Positions 46,601-59,698 of a stretch of 64,000 nucleotides of DNA are shown here, one piece after another. The notes beneath the pieces were generated by a model that made no database searches, was not told the origin of the DNA, and saw nothing but the letters and a program-made list of their open reading frames with translations. Both the position numbers and the translations under genes were made by a program. The stretch's first letter is position 1; each line of letters opens with the position of its first letter. Location of the stretch: contig CM051516.1 in NCBI GenBank assembly GCA_028015205.1, positions 38,640,230-38,704,229 on the forward strand, in the 5' to 3' direction. The stretch is from Mytilisepta virgata (taxonomy: Eukaryota > Mollusca > Bivalvia > Mytilida > Mytilidae).

Positions 46601-49600
46601 TCCCAATTACCTTTCCTTTCTTAATTAGACCTTATTATGTGTGAGTTTCAATTAACTTAATTCTCTATACTACTATTCAATTAGATATATATATATAGTC
46701 ACGTTGATGATTTTAATGGTAAATGAAAATTAATACAAAACCGTATGGACTTACAGTATAAGGCATATGATTCAGAAATTGTCCATTATTGACAATATAA
46801 AGCATATTCCAAATAATTTTCCAGTAAAACATAATGTTAGTGAAAGAAAAAATAGTTTAAATCCACTCGATTTACACTTTTTATATTATAAAAATATGTC
46901 AAAATATGCAGTGAAACAGATGAAATTGCCATAAACATCAAAATAACAATGTTCTAATTTTTTATTGAATTATATGAAATATTCGATAATAATCAAATAA
47001 AAAAAAATAAAGATCTTTTCTTATTACTAAGTTATATCAATGATAGCACAAAGATTTAGAAAAAAAGGAACACAGAAACAGAGATTCGAACTATGTCTAC
47101 AAGTGTTACTCTCAACTCATCCTAACCTTGCGGCTACCATCTTATACTATACAAACGTCGTTTTTAAATATATAAAGGCGAAAACCTTATGTATATATTG
47201 TACCGTATCATATTGATATATGTAAAAACGACATGTAGATACCATCCGATTGGTAGCCGAGAGGTTTCGTCGCTGTGTTTTTGAACTATGACACATAATT
47301 TACTTGAAGGAGGGAGTTCGAACCCCAGTCATGGCAAATAAAAATTTGCAAAAATCAAAGGTAAGTTTTTAAACTAATACCAGCTGTGAACAGAAATCAG
47401 TAAATTAGCCAAATCAAACTTAGTTAAGTACACAAAAGGAACAAGTAAATATAATTTGATGACTTCATTTCAGTGACGGATCAAAGAAGCGTTGATTCTA
47501 GAAAAAGAATCCACGGTAAATGAATAGGCTGACGTCACAGCAGTGGTTTAATATAATATATCTTATAAACTTTATTAGATATCTTATATACTTAATAAGA
47601 TATCTTCTAAAGTTTATAAGATATCTTATACACTTTATAAGATATCTCATATATTTTATAAGATATCTCATATGGTTTATAAGATATCTCATAATTTATA
47701 AGATATCTTATAAAGAAAATCATATGAGATATCTTATAAATTATATGAGATATTTTATAAACTATATAAGATAAAGTTTATAAGATATCTAATAAAGTTT
47801 ATAAGATATCTTATAAATATTTTTTATATAAGATATCTTATACACTTTATAAGATATCTCATATATTTTATAAGATATCTCATATGGTTTATAAGATATC
47901 TCATAATTTATAAGATATCTTATAAAGAAAATTATATGAGATATCTTATAAATTATATGAGATATTTTATAAACTATATAAGATATCTTATAAATATTTT
48001 TTATATTTTTTATATAAGATATCTTATATACTTTATAAGATATATCAAAAATTTTATAAGATATCTTAAATAGTTTATACGATATCTCATCTAATTTATA
48101 AGATATCTCATATAATTTATAAGATATCTTATAAACTATATGAGATATCTTATAAAGGTTAATAGATATATTGAAGTTAGAATAAATAGTAAAACGGCTT
48201 GCCATAAGATGTGCAACTTTTGTCGTCAAAATTATATATTTAAATGTATACATCGTCATACGGTTGCTTCATGACACAGAAAACGTTTTAGTTTATTCGA
48301 CCAAGTTGTTGCAGATTAAGAACTTTTAAATTTGACCAATACACTGAAATATACATTGTAGACATCTAAGTGGTGCCACTGGAGCAAAACAGCAAACCTT
48401 TAGAGATTCCCTACGGATTTTTTATACGAAATCTCATAACATTTGGCTCAGTATAGTGTGAATACGTATGGAGTCCTAAATGATCCAGATAAACTCCAGT
48501 GTTAGAAATAACTTTTTAGATGAACTTGCCCGAAGGGCAAGTTCATGCAAGAATCCACTTGCCCTCATAGATTTCAGCTTGCCCAATGAAATGTGTTTAA
48601 ACTTTCTGAAAACTTCACATAGAAAATGTAGTGTTGTGAATGTCTTAATGACCATGTTGGTCTCTGAATTTAAATATTTATTGATTTTGTTTGTTTATAT
48701 TAGTTTTACTGTCTTTGTGAGTTTTTTCAACATAATGAATGATAATGATTAATAGAATAAAATAAAGTTGCTTTTTATTTCATTTATCAATAAACACTAC
48801 TGTCCCACAACTCACAAAACTCTAGGAGAGTATGTTTTGCATGTGCTATTTTATCATTATATTAATACAATTTGTGTCAAGAAATTGTCAACTGTCATCA
48901 TTTTCCTCTTTAAATACATTCTTAAAAAAATATCTGAATGTTTAATGGCCTTTTTAACAATTGATAGGGTCGACAAACTAAGTTAATTTTGTCAACCATA
49001 ACAATTGTTAAACTAGAGGCTCTCAAGAGCCTGTATCGCTGACCTGGATTTAACTTTTCACCTTGAGCAGACCTAAACATTTAAGTGTTGCAGGCTGGTT
49101 TTTCTATAGGATTCTTTGTTAAACTAATTTCTGCTGTGGCAGTCATCTTGGTTGACAGTCCAGGTCAACGGGTATATTTCTAAAAGAGAACCATCTAAGG
49201 ACCATTTCTGCTAAGTCTTGTTCCAACTGTCTAAGCGGTTTCAGACAAGATTTTAAAATGAATTTTCCTATAGCCTAGGGTCCAATATTTAACAAAGTTC
49301 AGTGTGGCAGCCATCTTGGTTGACAATCCGGGAGATTGGACACATTTCTGGAAGAGGACCTCCTAAGGACCAATGCTGCCAAGTCTGGTTCCAATATGTC
49401 AAGTGGTTTGAGACGAGAAGATTTTTCAATGGATTTTTCCATAGGCCCTATGTTAAACTAAGTTCGGTTGTGGCGGCCATCTTGATTGACAGTCTGGGTC
49501 ATCGCACAAAATTCTGAAAGAAGACCATCTAAGGACCATTGCTACCAAGAATAATTCTAATTGGCTTAGTGGTTTCAGACGAGAAGATTTTTGAGTGAAT

Positions 49601-52600
49601 TTCCCATAGGGTCCTATGTTAAACTATTAAGTTCTGCTGTGGCGGCCATCTTGGTTCACAGTCCACGAAATCAGACATATTTCTGAAAAAGGACCTGCTA
49701 AGGACCAATGCTGCCAAGTCCTGCTCCAATATGTCAGCTGGTTTCAGACACGAAGATTTTTCAATGAATTTTCCTATAAGGCCCTATGTTAAACTAAGTT
49801 CAGTTGTGGCGGTCATCTTGGTTGACAGTCCAGGTCATCGGACACACTTCTGTAAGAAGACCATCTAAGGACCATTTCTGCCAAGTCTAGTTCCAATTGG
49901 TCAAGTGGTTTACGACAAGAAGATTTTTCAATGAATTTTCCCATAGGGCCCTATGTTAAACTAAGTTCGGCTGTGGCGGCCATCTTGGTTAACAGTCCGG
50001 GTCATTGGACATATTTCTGAAAGAGAACCTCCTAAGAACCATTACTGCCAACTTTGGTTCCAACTGGGCTTGTAGTTTCATATAAGAAAATTTTTTAAAT
50101 TCACCCCCCCCCCTTTTTTTTCTCTATTTTTAGTAATAGTAGCCATGTCGGTTGGAAGTCGCGGATGCCAGACATATTTTTGGAAGGGGGCCACCCAAGG
50201 ACCATTCCACCAAAGTTTGGTCTCAATTGGACCAGTTGTTTGAGAGGATAAGATCTTTAAACGAAAGATTACGCTGGATGCCTTCTTTAAAGGGCAAAAA
50301 CTCATATAAGGGGTCAATCAATGATTTTGGTTATGGTGACTTATTTGTAGATCTTACTTTGTTGAACATTTTTGCTGTTTACAATTTGTCTTTATCTATA
50401 ATAATAATAATATTCAAGATAATAACCTAAAACTGCAAAATTTCCTTAAAATTAACAATTCAGAGGCAATAACCCAACAAAGGGTTGACCGATTCGTCTG
50501 AAATTTTCATGGCAGGTAGATCTTGACCTGATGAACGTTTTTACCCCCATGTCAGTTTTGCTCTAATTGCTTTAGTTTTTGAGATATAAGACAAAAACTG
50601 CAGTTTACCCCTATGTTCTATTTTTAGCCATGTCGGCCATGTTAGTTGGCAGGCGGGGTCATCGGACACATTTTTTAAACTAGATACCATAATGATGCTT
50701 GTGGCCAAGTTTGGTTCAATTTGGCCCAGTAGTTTCAGAGGAGAAGATTCTTGTAAAAGTTAACAGACGACGACGACGACGGACGACGGAAGACGGACGC
50801 CAAGTGATGAGAAAAGCTCACTTGACCTTTCAGGTCAGGTGAGCTAAAAAAGGCAATTATACATTCAAAGATATTTTTTTCTACGAATTTCTTGAATAAA
50901 TAAAAAAAGTTTAAAATAGAGAAAAAAAAACAATTATAAAACGGACATTACTAACTGTAGCCCTTTAAAAACTCAAGTTGTCAAGAAGCAGTCTGAGGCA
51001 TATTATTTATAAATCAAGTGCCCTACTGGCCAAAGTAAATTTTTTTCTTCCAGGCTGTTACAGGTATGCACATAAACGCATAGTCAAGTTGAAGTCCTTG
51101 GTTCAGGGGTAACGGGAGGGGTCTCGTGTTACAGAAACTCAATGTTACAATTTTAGTTAATTTCACAATACAATGGTCTTTAAGTTAAATAGTCAATTTA
51201 CATAAATTTATGTCAGACATCGTGTTTTGCCCATAAATGACAAGATCTCAACATCAAAATACTTTATAGCTGTTCTGGACTATTTGTTAACATGTTGAGG
51301 ATTTCCTACGTCTGTTTAAAGAAAAAGCGCGCGATTATTTAAATTAAACATTGATTTCGGTTGTCTCGGATTTGACCGATCTCTGTCATGTATGTTACAG
51401 ATATTATGGAATGTAAAAGCTTACAAAGTAAAATTTTTACGGTCCCTTCCCCGTCCTGTCCTTGTTATCGAGAATGAATCGTGGCGAAAGTACTGAGATA
51501 CACAGGGGCCCGACTTCTGGATATTTATTTATTTATTTATTTATTTATTTTGTCTTATTTCATGAGTACTTTTAATAAATTTTTACCATAACAACGAATA
51601 TTCTGCGTTTATTATCAATGTGCTATACACTATCCACGTCCTTATACTAAAAAATCCAGAAGTCGGGCCCCTGTGCTGAGTCACTGATCGGAGGCAAATT
51701 TTTCACTTGACCGCCGGGAAAGTACAAGCAGTGATTTACTTGCTCGACGGGATTTCAACTTTGACGGGCAAGTGCCTATTTCTAACACTGAACTCTAATT
51801 TGAACCGGGTCTAAGTCATGACCAAAGCTGGTCATATGAGCTAAAGACTACAATAAATTCATTAAAATTAATATAACAAAAAAATGCTAGTAAGAATGAT
51901 TTTTAAATGATGAAATGTACATACCTTCGGCAATCTTAAATGATTCCACTTCCTTTTTAATATTTTGCAGTCCTGTTGTTAAGTTCTTGGCCATGTCTTC
52001 TTCACATTCTCTCTTAAATTTATAATATTCCTTCCAAATGTGAAATCTGGTAATGCTTGAAGAAGAAGAGTCGCATGATGTTAGATTCATACATTTATGC
52101 GTCGTATACAGCATAGTATAAATTTACTATATCTAATATAGGTATCTTTGGATTGTTATTTTGAAATTCCTGGGATGATGCCTCTGCTGGTGGACCCTAG
52201 GTCCCCGAGGGTATTCGCCAACCCAGTCTTCAGACTTGTCTGACATGATTATTCATCGAATCATTGATTTGTTACAGAAATACCAGTATTTAGCAAAATT
52301 CAAAAATAATAGAAATACTAAGGGTTCATTCCTTGTATTGCACATGGTAGATCTCCTTAGCTGAAATTTGGCTTCCTATTTCGGTATTTTTGGTTGAGTA
52401 CTTCTTGTTTAATATAAGTTTGGTTTTTGGTCTTCCAAATGTTTCGGTTTTAATACTGCTGATGAGAGGTAACTCCTTGAAATGCGTCGTATATACAGCA
52501 TAGTATAAATTTACTATATCTAATATTAGTATCTTTGGATTGTTATTTTATTTATTTTATAGATTATACATATATTCAATTTTAAAATTACAGCAAATTA

Positions 52601-55600
52601 CGATTAACTGAAGTTTGCAGCAAATGCATAAAACAATTCAGTATTGCTTTATACGTAATAAAGATGGCCTCCTCAAACTTTCGCGAAAAAATAAAATAAG
52701 ATAAACAAATGGATAGAGAGACGATTCAGGCGATGCAAATGCCTTACTTCGAAAGACAACCCTTTTCGACGGAAGATGTGATTATCAATAAATTTCTTCA
52801 TCGTTAAATTGTTATCAACTAAAAATACAACACATGCACTTTGTTTTGGATTAATGAATAACTTTATAATTCAGTTTGCTTTTAGCCTATCAGATTTTCA
52901 TTATTATTTGTTAAAAGCGGAGACTCCCAGTAAGTCTTGGAATATCTCCGATCATCAAGTATATGACCGGGTAGGATATAAAGCCATAGATGTATATCAA
53001 TGGGTGGTAAATTGAGAATATATAGTATATCAATGGGTCCAAAATATGGCTTTTCACAGCAGGAGAATGCACAATACAGTAGCATGCAAAGCATTGTATA
53101 CAAACATTACTTACAAAGACCGTTACAAAAAATGTTATATTGTGTACAGAATCCTTAGTATATGAATGAATCTGATTTGAAGCATCTAGTATATGAATAG
53201 ATCTAGTTTTGAATCAGGTCTAGTATATGAATCGGTCTGGTTTTGAAGCATCTAGTATATGAATAGATCTAGTTTTGAAGCAGGTCTAGTATATGAATCG
53301 GTCTGGTTTTGAAGCATCTAGTATATAAATGGGTATGGTTTTTGAAAAATTCAAGTATATGAATGGGTAGAGTCGTAAACGTCTTTCTTGCCGCACGTCT
53401 GTACCAAAACTTAGGCCAAGTTACCCTCCCCGGGGGGATTTTGCACCAGACTTCAGTGCTCAGTATGATCTGCAGACCCGTGATTACTACCTCCTCTAAC
53501 TATCTCGGGTGGAGAAATTCCATAACCCACTCGTGCCTGAAGGAGAATCTATACTTAAAACATTGCTGCAATTTTCTTGATATTAAATAAAGAAAGCCGC
53601 TTAATTGACTTCAACATTACGAATGGATTAAAATCTAAAATCAATTGAAAAATTAGTAAAATCAAAACTAACTCGATCATCTGCATAAAAAACTATCAGA
53701 GAATACATTTGAAAATATAAACAAAGTAGTTACATGTTCCTTTATAAAAATATTAAAAATGACAATAATAAGGTTTTTTATCTCTTAAACTGTAAAAGCT
53801 TTTAAAGGAAGGCAACAAAATACCAAAATAAGAATTTATTTGCTTACTTATTGAAAAATCGAACAGCGTTCCGAAGTCCCCCGCCGCTAGAGCATCAGAA
53901 ACCCTTGGACAAGTGAAACATAACAAAATTTTCTCAAAGAGAGAGAATAGAAGGACAAACAATTTGTGGTTATTGCTAAAGTTTTTTACAAGTTAATGAG
54001 TGGTATGAAGACATTTATACAATATGGGTATAGTGTTGAAATCTTATTTTACCATGTGTATTGAGAATTTATACAAATGTACATTTACTCCTTTTCAATA
54101 AACAGAAATGCTTTGATCAAAAGTATTCCGCCTAACAAACTCTTAAAGACAGTATTTTTCAATTTTATAAGTTTCGATAGGAGTTTATGTATAAAACCTC
54201 CCTTTAGGTCCAAGTGTATAAATATTATTCCAATGCAAGGAGAATATAAATTTTCTAGAACACTTAGATGAACATTTTGTCAATTTTCCAAGTTATTAAG
54301 GGGCATAACTCCTACAAAAATATTTCGACATGACTCATCTTCGAACTCCCTTGAGGTATCATTGAGTTAAAGCTACTGTATAAATATTATCCAAATTGGT
54401 CAAGAAATAAATTTGCTAGAGCGCTTACATGAAAATTTTGTCAATTTTCCAAGTTATTAAGGGGCATAACTCCTACAAAAATATTTCGACATGACTCATC
54501 TTCGAACTCCCTTGATGTATCATTGAGTTAAAGCTACTGTATAAATATTATCCAAATCGGTCAAGAAATAAATTTGCTAGAGCGCTTACATGAAAATTTT
54601 GTCAATTTTCTAAGTTATTAAGGGGCATAACTCCTACAAAAATATTTCGACATGACTCATCTTCGAACTCCCTTGATGTATCATTGAGTTAAAGCTACTG
54701 TATAAATATTATCCAAATCGGTCAAGAAATAAATTTGCTAGTGCGCTTACAAGGTGGACGGACGGAAGCACGGACGGACGGACGGACGGAGGACGGACGC
54801 CCGGCATTACCATATCCCCCGCATCGCGTTGCGGCGGGGGACAAAAAAAGTTACTAAGACAGCTTAAAATTCAAAGGGAAAATAGCTAGTTATGTCCAAC
54901 TTATAACTTACTAGAAGATGAGATGCATTTCTTCTTGTATTGTAAAAAGAACAAAAATGTCAAGATTCGCAAACATCGATGAGGATGAAATAAATCTTTT
55001 ACTCAAGAAGAGGACTTTTAAAAACACTAAAAGAGTAATCAATGTGGCAAAAAGATTACTGGATTCATTTTGCGCAGCGACAGGAAAGAGTATCGGCACA
55101 ACTAGGTTAATTAACTAATTGGTTAAATATAATATAACAAATATTTCATGTGATTATGGTCAATATACAAGAACATTTTTCCTCGGTACCTTGTATTGCA
55201 TGGATTTGTTATATTGCCCTCAGCCGTTGGCGTCGGGCAATATAACATACCATGCAATTCAAGGTACCTTGGAAAAATATTTTTGTATATTGACTACAAT
55301 CACATGAAATATTTGTATAATATTTAAATGTACCTACAGCAGAAAAATGATGTTCTCTTGATCGTTTTCTTAACGGGGTATTTTCTGGGGGAAACTAAAT
55401 AGCTTTTCTACATTTTACAAGTTAATTAAGGATTGACCATGTTGACTGTAATTGTTTTGGTTGCTGATATTATCCATATAGCAGAGTTGCAGGATACATT
55501 TTCTTTCATCTTGCAATTCTCCTATCATGAGGAGGGGGTAAAGTTAAGTTTTCTATTGTTCCAAATTATTTATGTCTTAAAATGTAGACCATATACATGA

Positions 55601-58600
55601 CATACTGAAACACATTTTACTTGATTTTTTTTTATTGGATTAAATGCCTTAAATTCTGTCATTTTTATTGACCTGATGGTGAAATTTTGTTCCAGTAACA
55701 ACAGAGGGGAGGTTTACAAATAGACTGATTTAACTAGAGATACTTCAATTAATTAAAGGTTTTTTTATCTTTATTTTGCTCATCACCAAATCATAAGGTA
55801 CAGAGATACACATACAACATAAACACACACACATACAAAACAAAAAGCATGCACAATATATATACAATATTTACAAAATACAGAATGTATAGGGAGGAGA
55901 GAGGGGGAGTAAAGAGTAAAGAACAGTTCAACCTAGAGCACCAACAATCTTATAATGTACGTATGAATTTGCATAGCTTTATGAGATCCCGTTTGTTTTG
56001 GGTATTCATGACTTCTTTAAAAAGAATAACGTTAGGTCTTTTGTAAGAGCGTTTTCTCAAATAAAGAGCTTTTTGTTGGTTAAAGAACTGGCATTGCATA
56101 ATATAATGGAATTCGTCTCCGATTTCACTTTTATTACATAAAAGGCAGTACCGGTTTTCTCTCAATACGTTATTCCATCTGCCCACTTCAATTGGTAATC
56201 GTGTATTTGTTGTTCTAAATTTGCAAATTGTTAAGAGGTCTTTATCAGTCAGAATATCGAAATATTTCTCAAATTCAAATGTTTCTTTAAAGAGTCTATA
56301 ATTGTTGGCCTTCGGGCTGTTGTCAATAGAACTGTTCCACTCCTGTCTGAATTGGTCACACAGATTCAATTTAATAGTATTTTTTAGCCAAATATAATGC
56401 TTAAAAAATTGCGAAATCCAGACATACGAAAGTCCACAATCATCAAGAATTGTTTTGATATGATTTATCCATGGGGAGACATATTGGTTATTAATAAATG
56501 ATTTATATATAAGTTTGTACATCATAGACGAAAATCTGTTTTCCTTTCCAGAACAAAGTTTTGTCCAGTATGAAATCATTCTTTGTTTCACATCAATATT
56601 CAACGGATATCGACCAAGTTCTCCATAGATCATATAATTTGGAGTGGATGATTTTAGCTTTAATAATAATTTACAAAATTTCAGTTGAACTCTTTCTAAG
56701 ATTTCTATATTACTAAAACCCCACACTTCTGAACCGTACAATAAGATTGGTTTAACAATTTTGTCGAAAAGGTCCAGCTGGCACGATATTGAAAGGTTAT
56801 GTTTTTTCCCCTTTTTTAATATTTCATATATTGCCTTTTTATCTTTGTTGGGTTATGATTCGATCGCTTTTTTGAACTTGCCACTTTTTGATACGAGAAC
56901 TCCTAAATAATTAAATTCACTGACTATATCAATATTCCTGTTATTGTAGTGGAATTGAAGATTATTTGGTAATCTACCACTTGAAAAGCATAAGACTTTT
57001 GTCTTATCAACGTTGACTTTTAATTTCCAAGACAAACAATATTCATAAAAAATGTCCAGTTGTTTTTGAAGATCTTTTGGTGTTTCAGCTATTAAGACTG
57101 TGTCATCGGCATACAGTAAAATAAACATTTTAATATATATATATCTAATTCACGCTCTAACTCATCTGATAATGTAGACAAGCCAAGAAAATCATCTCTA
57201 CTCATGAATTCTTCAACATCATTCAGGTAAAGAGCAAATAAAAAGGTGTACAAATTTTCGCCTTGACGTACTCCCATTTCACATTGAAAGTAATCTGATG
57301 TACAGTTATTATAGATTATATTAGATTTTATGCTATTATACATATTCTGAATAACTCTAAACATTTTACCATTTATATTACTCACTATACATTTATACCA
57401 AAGTCCATTTCGCCATACTTTATCGAAAGCTTTCTCAAAATCAATAAACGCACAGAACATTTTCTCCCTTCTTTGTTTCAAAATTTCAAAAAAAGAGTAT
57501 AAAGTAAAAATATTGTCAATTGTTGAATATCCATGTCTGAAACCGCACTGATTCTCTTTTAGTAGTTGTGTTTCTTCTGAAAATTTATTCAAACGATCAC
57601 TCAAGATAGCAGTAAAAAGTTTTTTCCTAAGCAGCTCACGATCGTTATTGGTCTAAAGTTTTTAGGGTCTTGACTGTTTCCTTTATTTTTATAGATAGGG
57701 ACTATATTTCCTATTAGCCAGCTTTCTGGGATAATACCAGTGTCAAAAATGAGATTAAATAGCTTCTCGTAAACTGGCATCTAAGAATTGACCAGCGATA
57801 CTCTTGATGTATTCGTTTACAATATCGTCCTCCCCTGATGCTTTATTATTTTTTAATTTGCAAATAAATTTCATCTTTATCTATGGATTTATTAATATCA
57901 ATGTTCATTTGTTGGTCATCATGATTATGTTCTTGATCTTCGACTATTGCTGGTGTATCGATATCGGTATCTATAGTGTTGCTATTGAGTTCTTTGAAAA
58001 AGTCAAAGAGCACGTCAATAGGTATATCTGGTTGTTTTTTCCTCTTGCCCTGATTTAGAATCTTTTAAAATTCTTTTTTTAAAGTTTTTTCCCCATTTCA
58101 ACTCGGTATTGACTTTGACTTGTGTCAAGCACTTTCTTATAGTTCTTTTCAGAATCTGAAAGCAGTTTTTTATTTTCCAATGTTCTAGATTTTTTAAATT
58201 TTCGTCGCATTTTCATATATTTTTTACAGGCAGATTTACATTCTCTATTGAACCAGGGTTTATCATTGTTATCACATCTGTTATTTTGTTTAAAAGAGGG
58301 GGTGTATGTCCCAACAGTTTCTTTACGACTTTAGCGCTATCTATAAATATGTTATAAAGGTTTTCCAAATACGTATTGACACTGTCCAAATCAACATTTT
58401 CCCTCGGGAGACCTAATATATAGTCTAAATCATTGACTTTATTTTGGTCTATGTTAGACTGAAAATCAGATACTTTCTCATTATTCCATTTCTTAATTTT
58501 CACCTTCGTTGCATCCCCGTGCGCCGGACCATGGGACATGGATATTGAACACCTTTACTGTGCGTATGTAAACTTAGAGTAATAGAACAATGAACATCAA

Positions 58601-59622
58601 AATACAGACTTGAAAATTCATTAACAGTTAGCTTGCTAAAACATTTCATTAAATCAGTATTACTTATACAATAGTCTACAACACTCATGAAAATGCTTCA
58701 TTTTAAAAAATTCTAAGAATTCAGCCAAGATTTCCGACCTTCATTTACTCTGCTAGGGATCCCACTCCATATTGGCCTAACCCTAACCCTTCCACAACCC
58801 AACCCTAACTCTACCTTATACTGACCATAACCCTAAACCCTTACCTTAACTAAACCCTAGCCCTAAAGTAGTGTGACACTCAAAGTACATACCGATAACT
58901 GAATCAGTGAATGCCAGATTTCCAAACTTTTGAGTCCGTTGGCCGATTTTCATTACTCTGACTTTTCGATGAAAAACTCCGGAGATTATTTCAATTCTGT
59001 AAATTTGTTCGGTCAATTCAGTATGTTCCACGCGTCAACATTGATCAAACTTTTGTGTAATTGACTTTTCGTTTTGAGATCTTTTTGACTGAACATTTTA
59101 TCTTGCCGATATTCTGTACTGTAGTCGTACGAAAATCATAATAAATTTAACATGTCCTCACCTACTATCCATGGTTCTATCGTAGTAAGTCATTCTCCTA
59201 ACGTTTATCTCCAATTTTTAAATCTTTAACATTTCTAAAACGTGTACAACTTGAAATGTGCCGCCACTCTGTATGACGCCGTTTTCACTGTGACGTCAAA
59301 ATTTACGCTACAGACAACCAATCAGGGTTTAGGATAAAAAAGGGAAGTCACCTTTCTCCAAACGGAGCGTACTAGTTAGTAAAAATGCAATTTTGGTGTC
59401 TTTTAATAAGACAGTTATTCAACATAAAGGGCACTCAGAACCAATCCCAATTTTTTGTGTGAGTATTCTCTTTTTTGGGGGTTGGGGGTTTTAATGGAAA
59501 GATTTTGTTTCTGAGCATTTTTCACGGCGATATTCCAACAAATGATGTACATGCTTGCTATTGATCAGAACGGAAATTGGTAAATATTGGAATTTTTAAA
59601 ATTTAAAATAGTGTACCTTTTC

Positions 59623-59698
<76 letters not shown>

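Larger units (their letters stand above)
46402..48209. mobile_element. TIR element carrying a foldback and an AGATATCT satellite
   Basis: The ends are inverted over about 42 bases (CTTATGGCAAGCCGTTTTAC at 46,402 and its complement ending 48,209). It contains a perfect 43-base foldback (46,454-46,496 and 46,531-46,573) and, from 47,560, a long satellite. It lies in intron 2 of the intact gene and is absent from the left arm. No transposase. Confidence 0.7.
48497..51790. mobile_element. 3.3-kb TIR element with 5-base target duplication
   Basis: CAGTGTTAGAAATA (48,497-48,510) and TATTTCTAACACTG (51,777-51,790) are perfect inverted ends. They are followed inward by CTTGCCCG/CGGGCAAG and flanked by AACTC on both sides (48,492-48,496 and 51,791-51,795). 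The CAGTG start is hAT-like, but the visible duplication is 5 bases, so class is open. It contains the 167-bp-core element and a small MITE; no transposase seen. Confidence 0.7.

Noticed and set aside
47498..48259. Open frames of 64-156 codons on both strands with repeated RYLI or KISY motifs
   Set aside because: They are translations of the TATAAGATATCT satellite; both strands and several frames stay open because of the repeat unit, with no start context or domain.
58846..59031. Possible 5' exon ending at a GTATGT donor, near CRE and CCAAT motifs
   Set aside because: The frame begins at a GTG with an in-frame stop just before it, no acceptor or ATG is visible at that end, and its phase does not join to exon 2 of the host gene.
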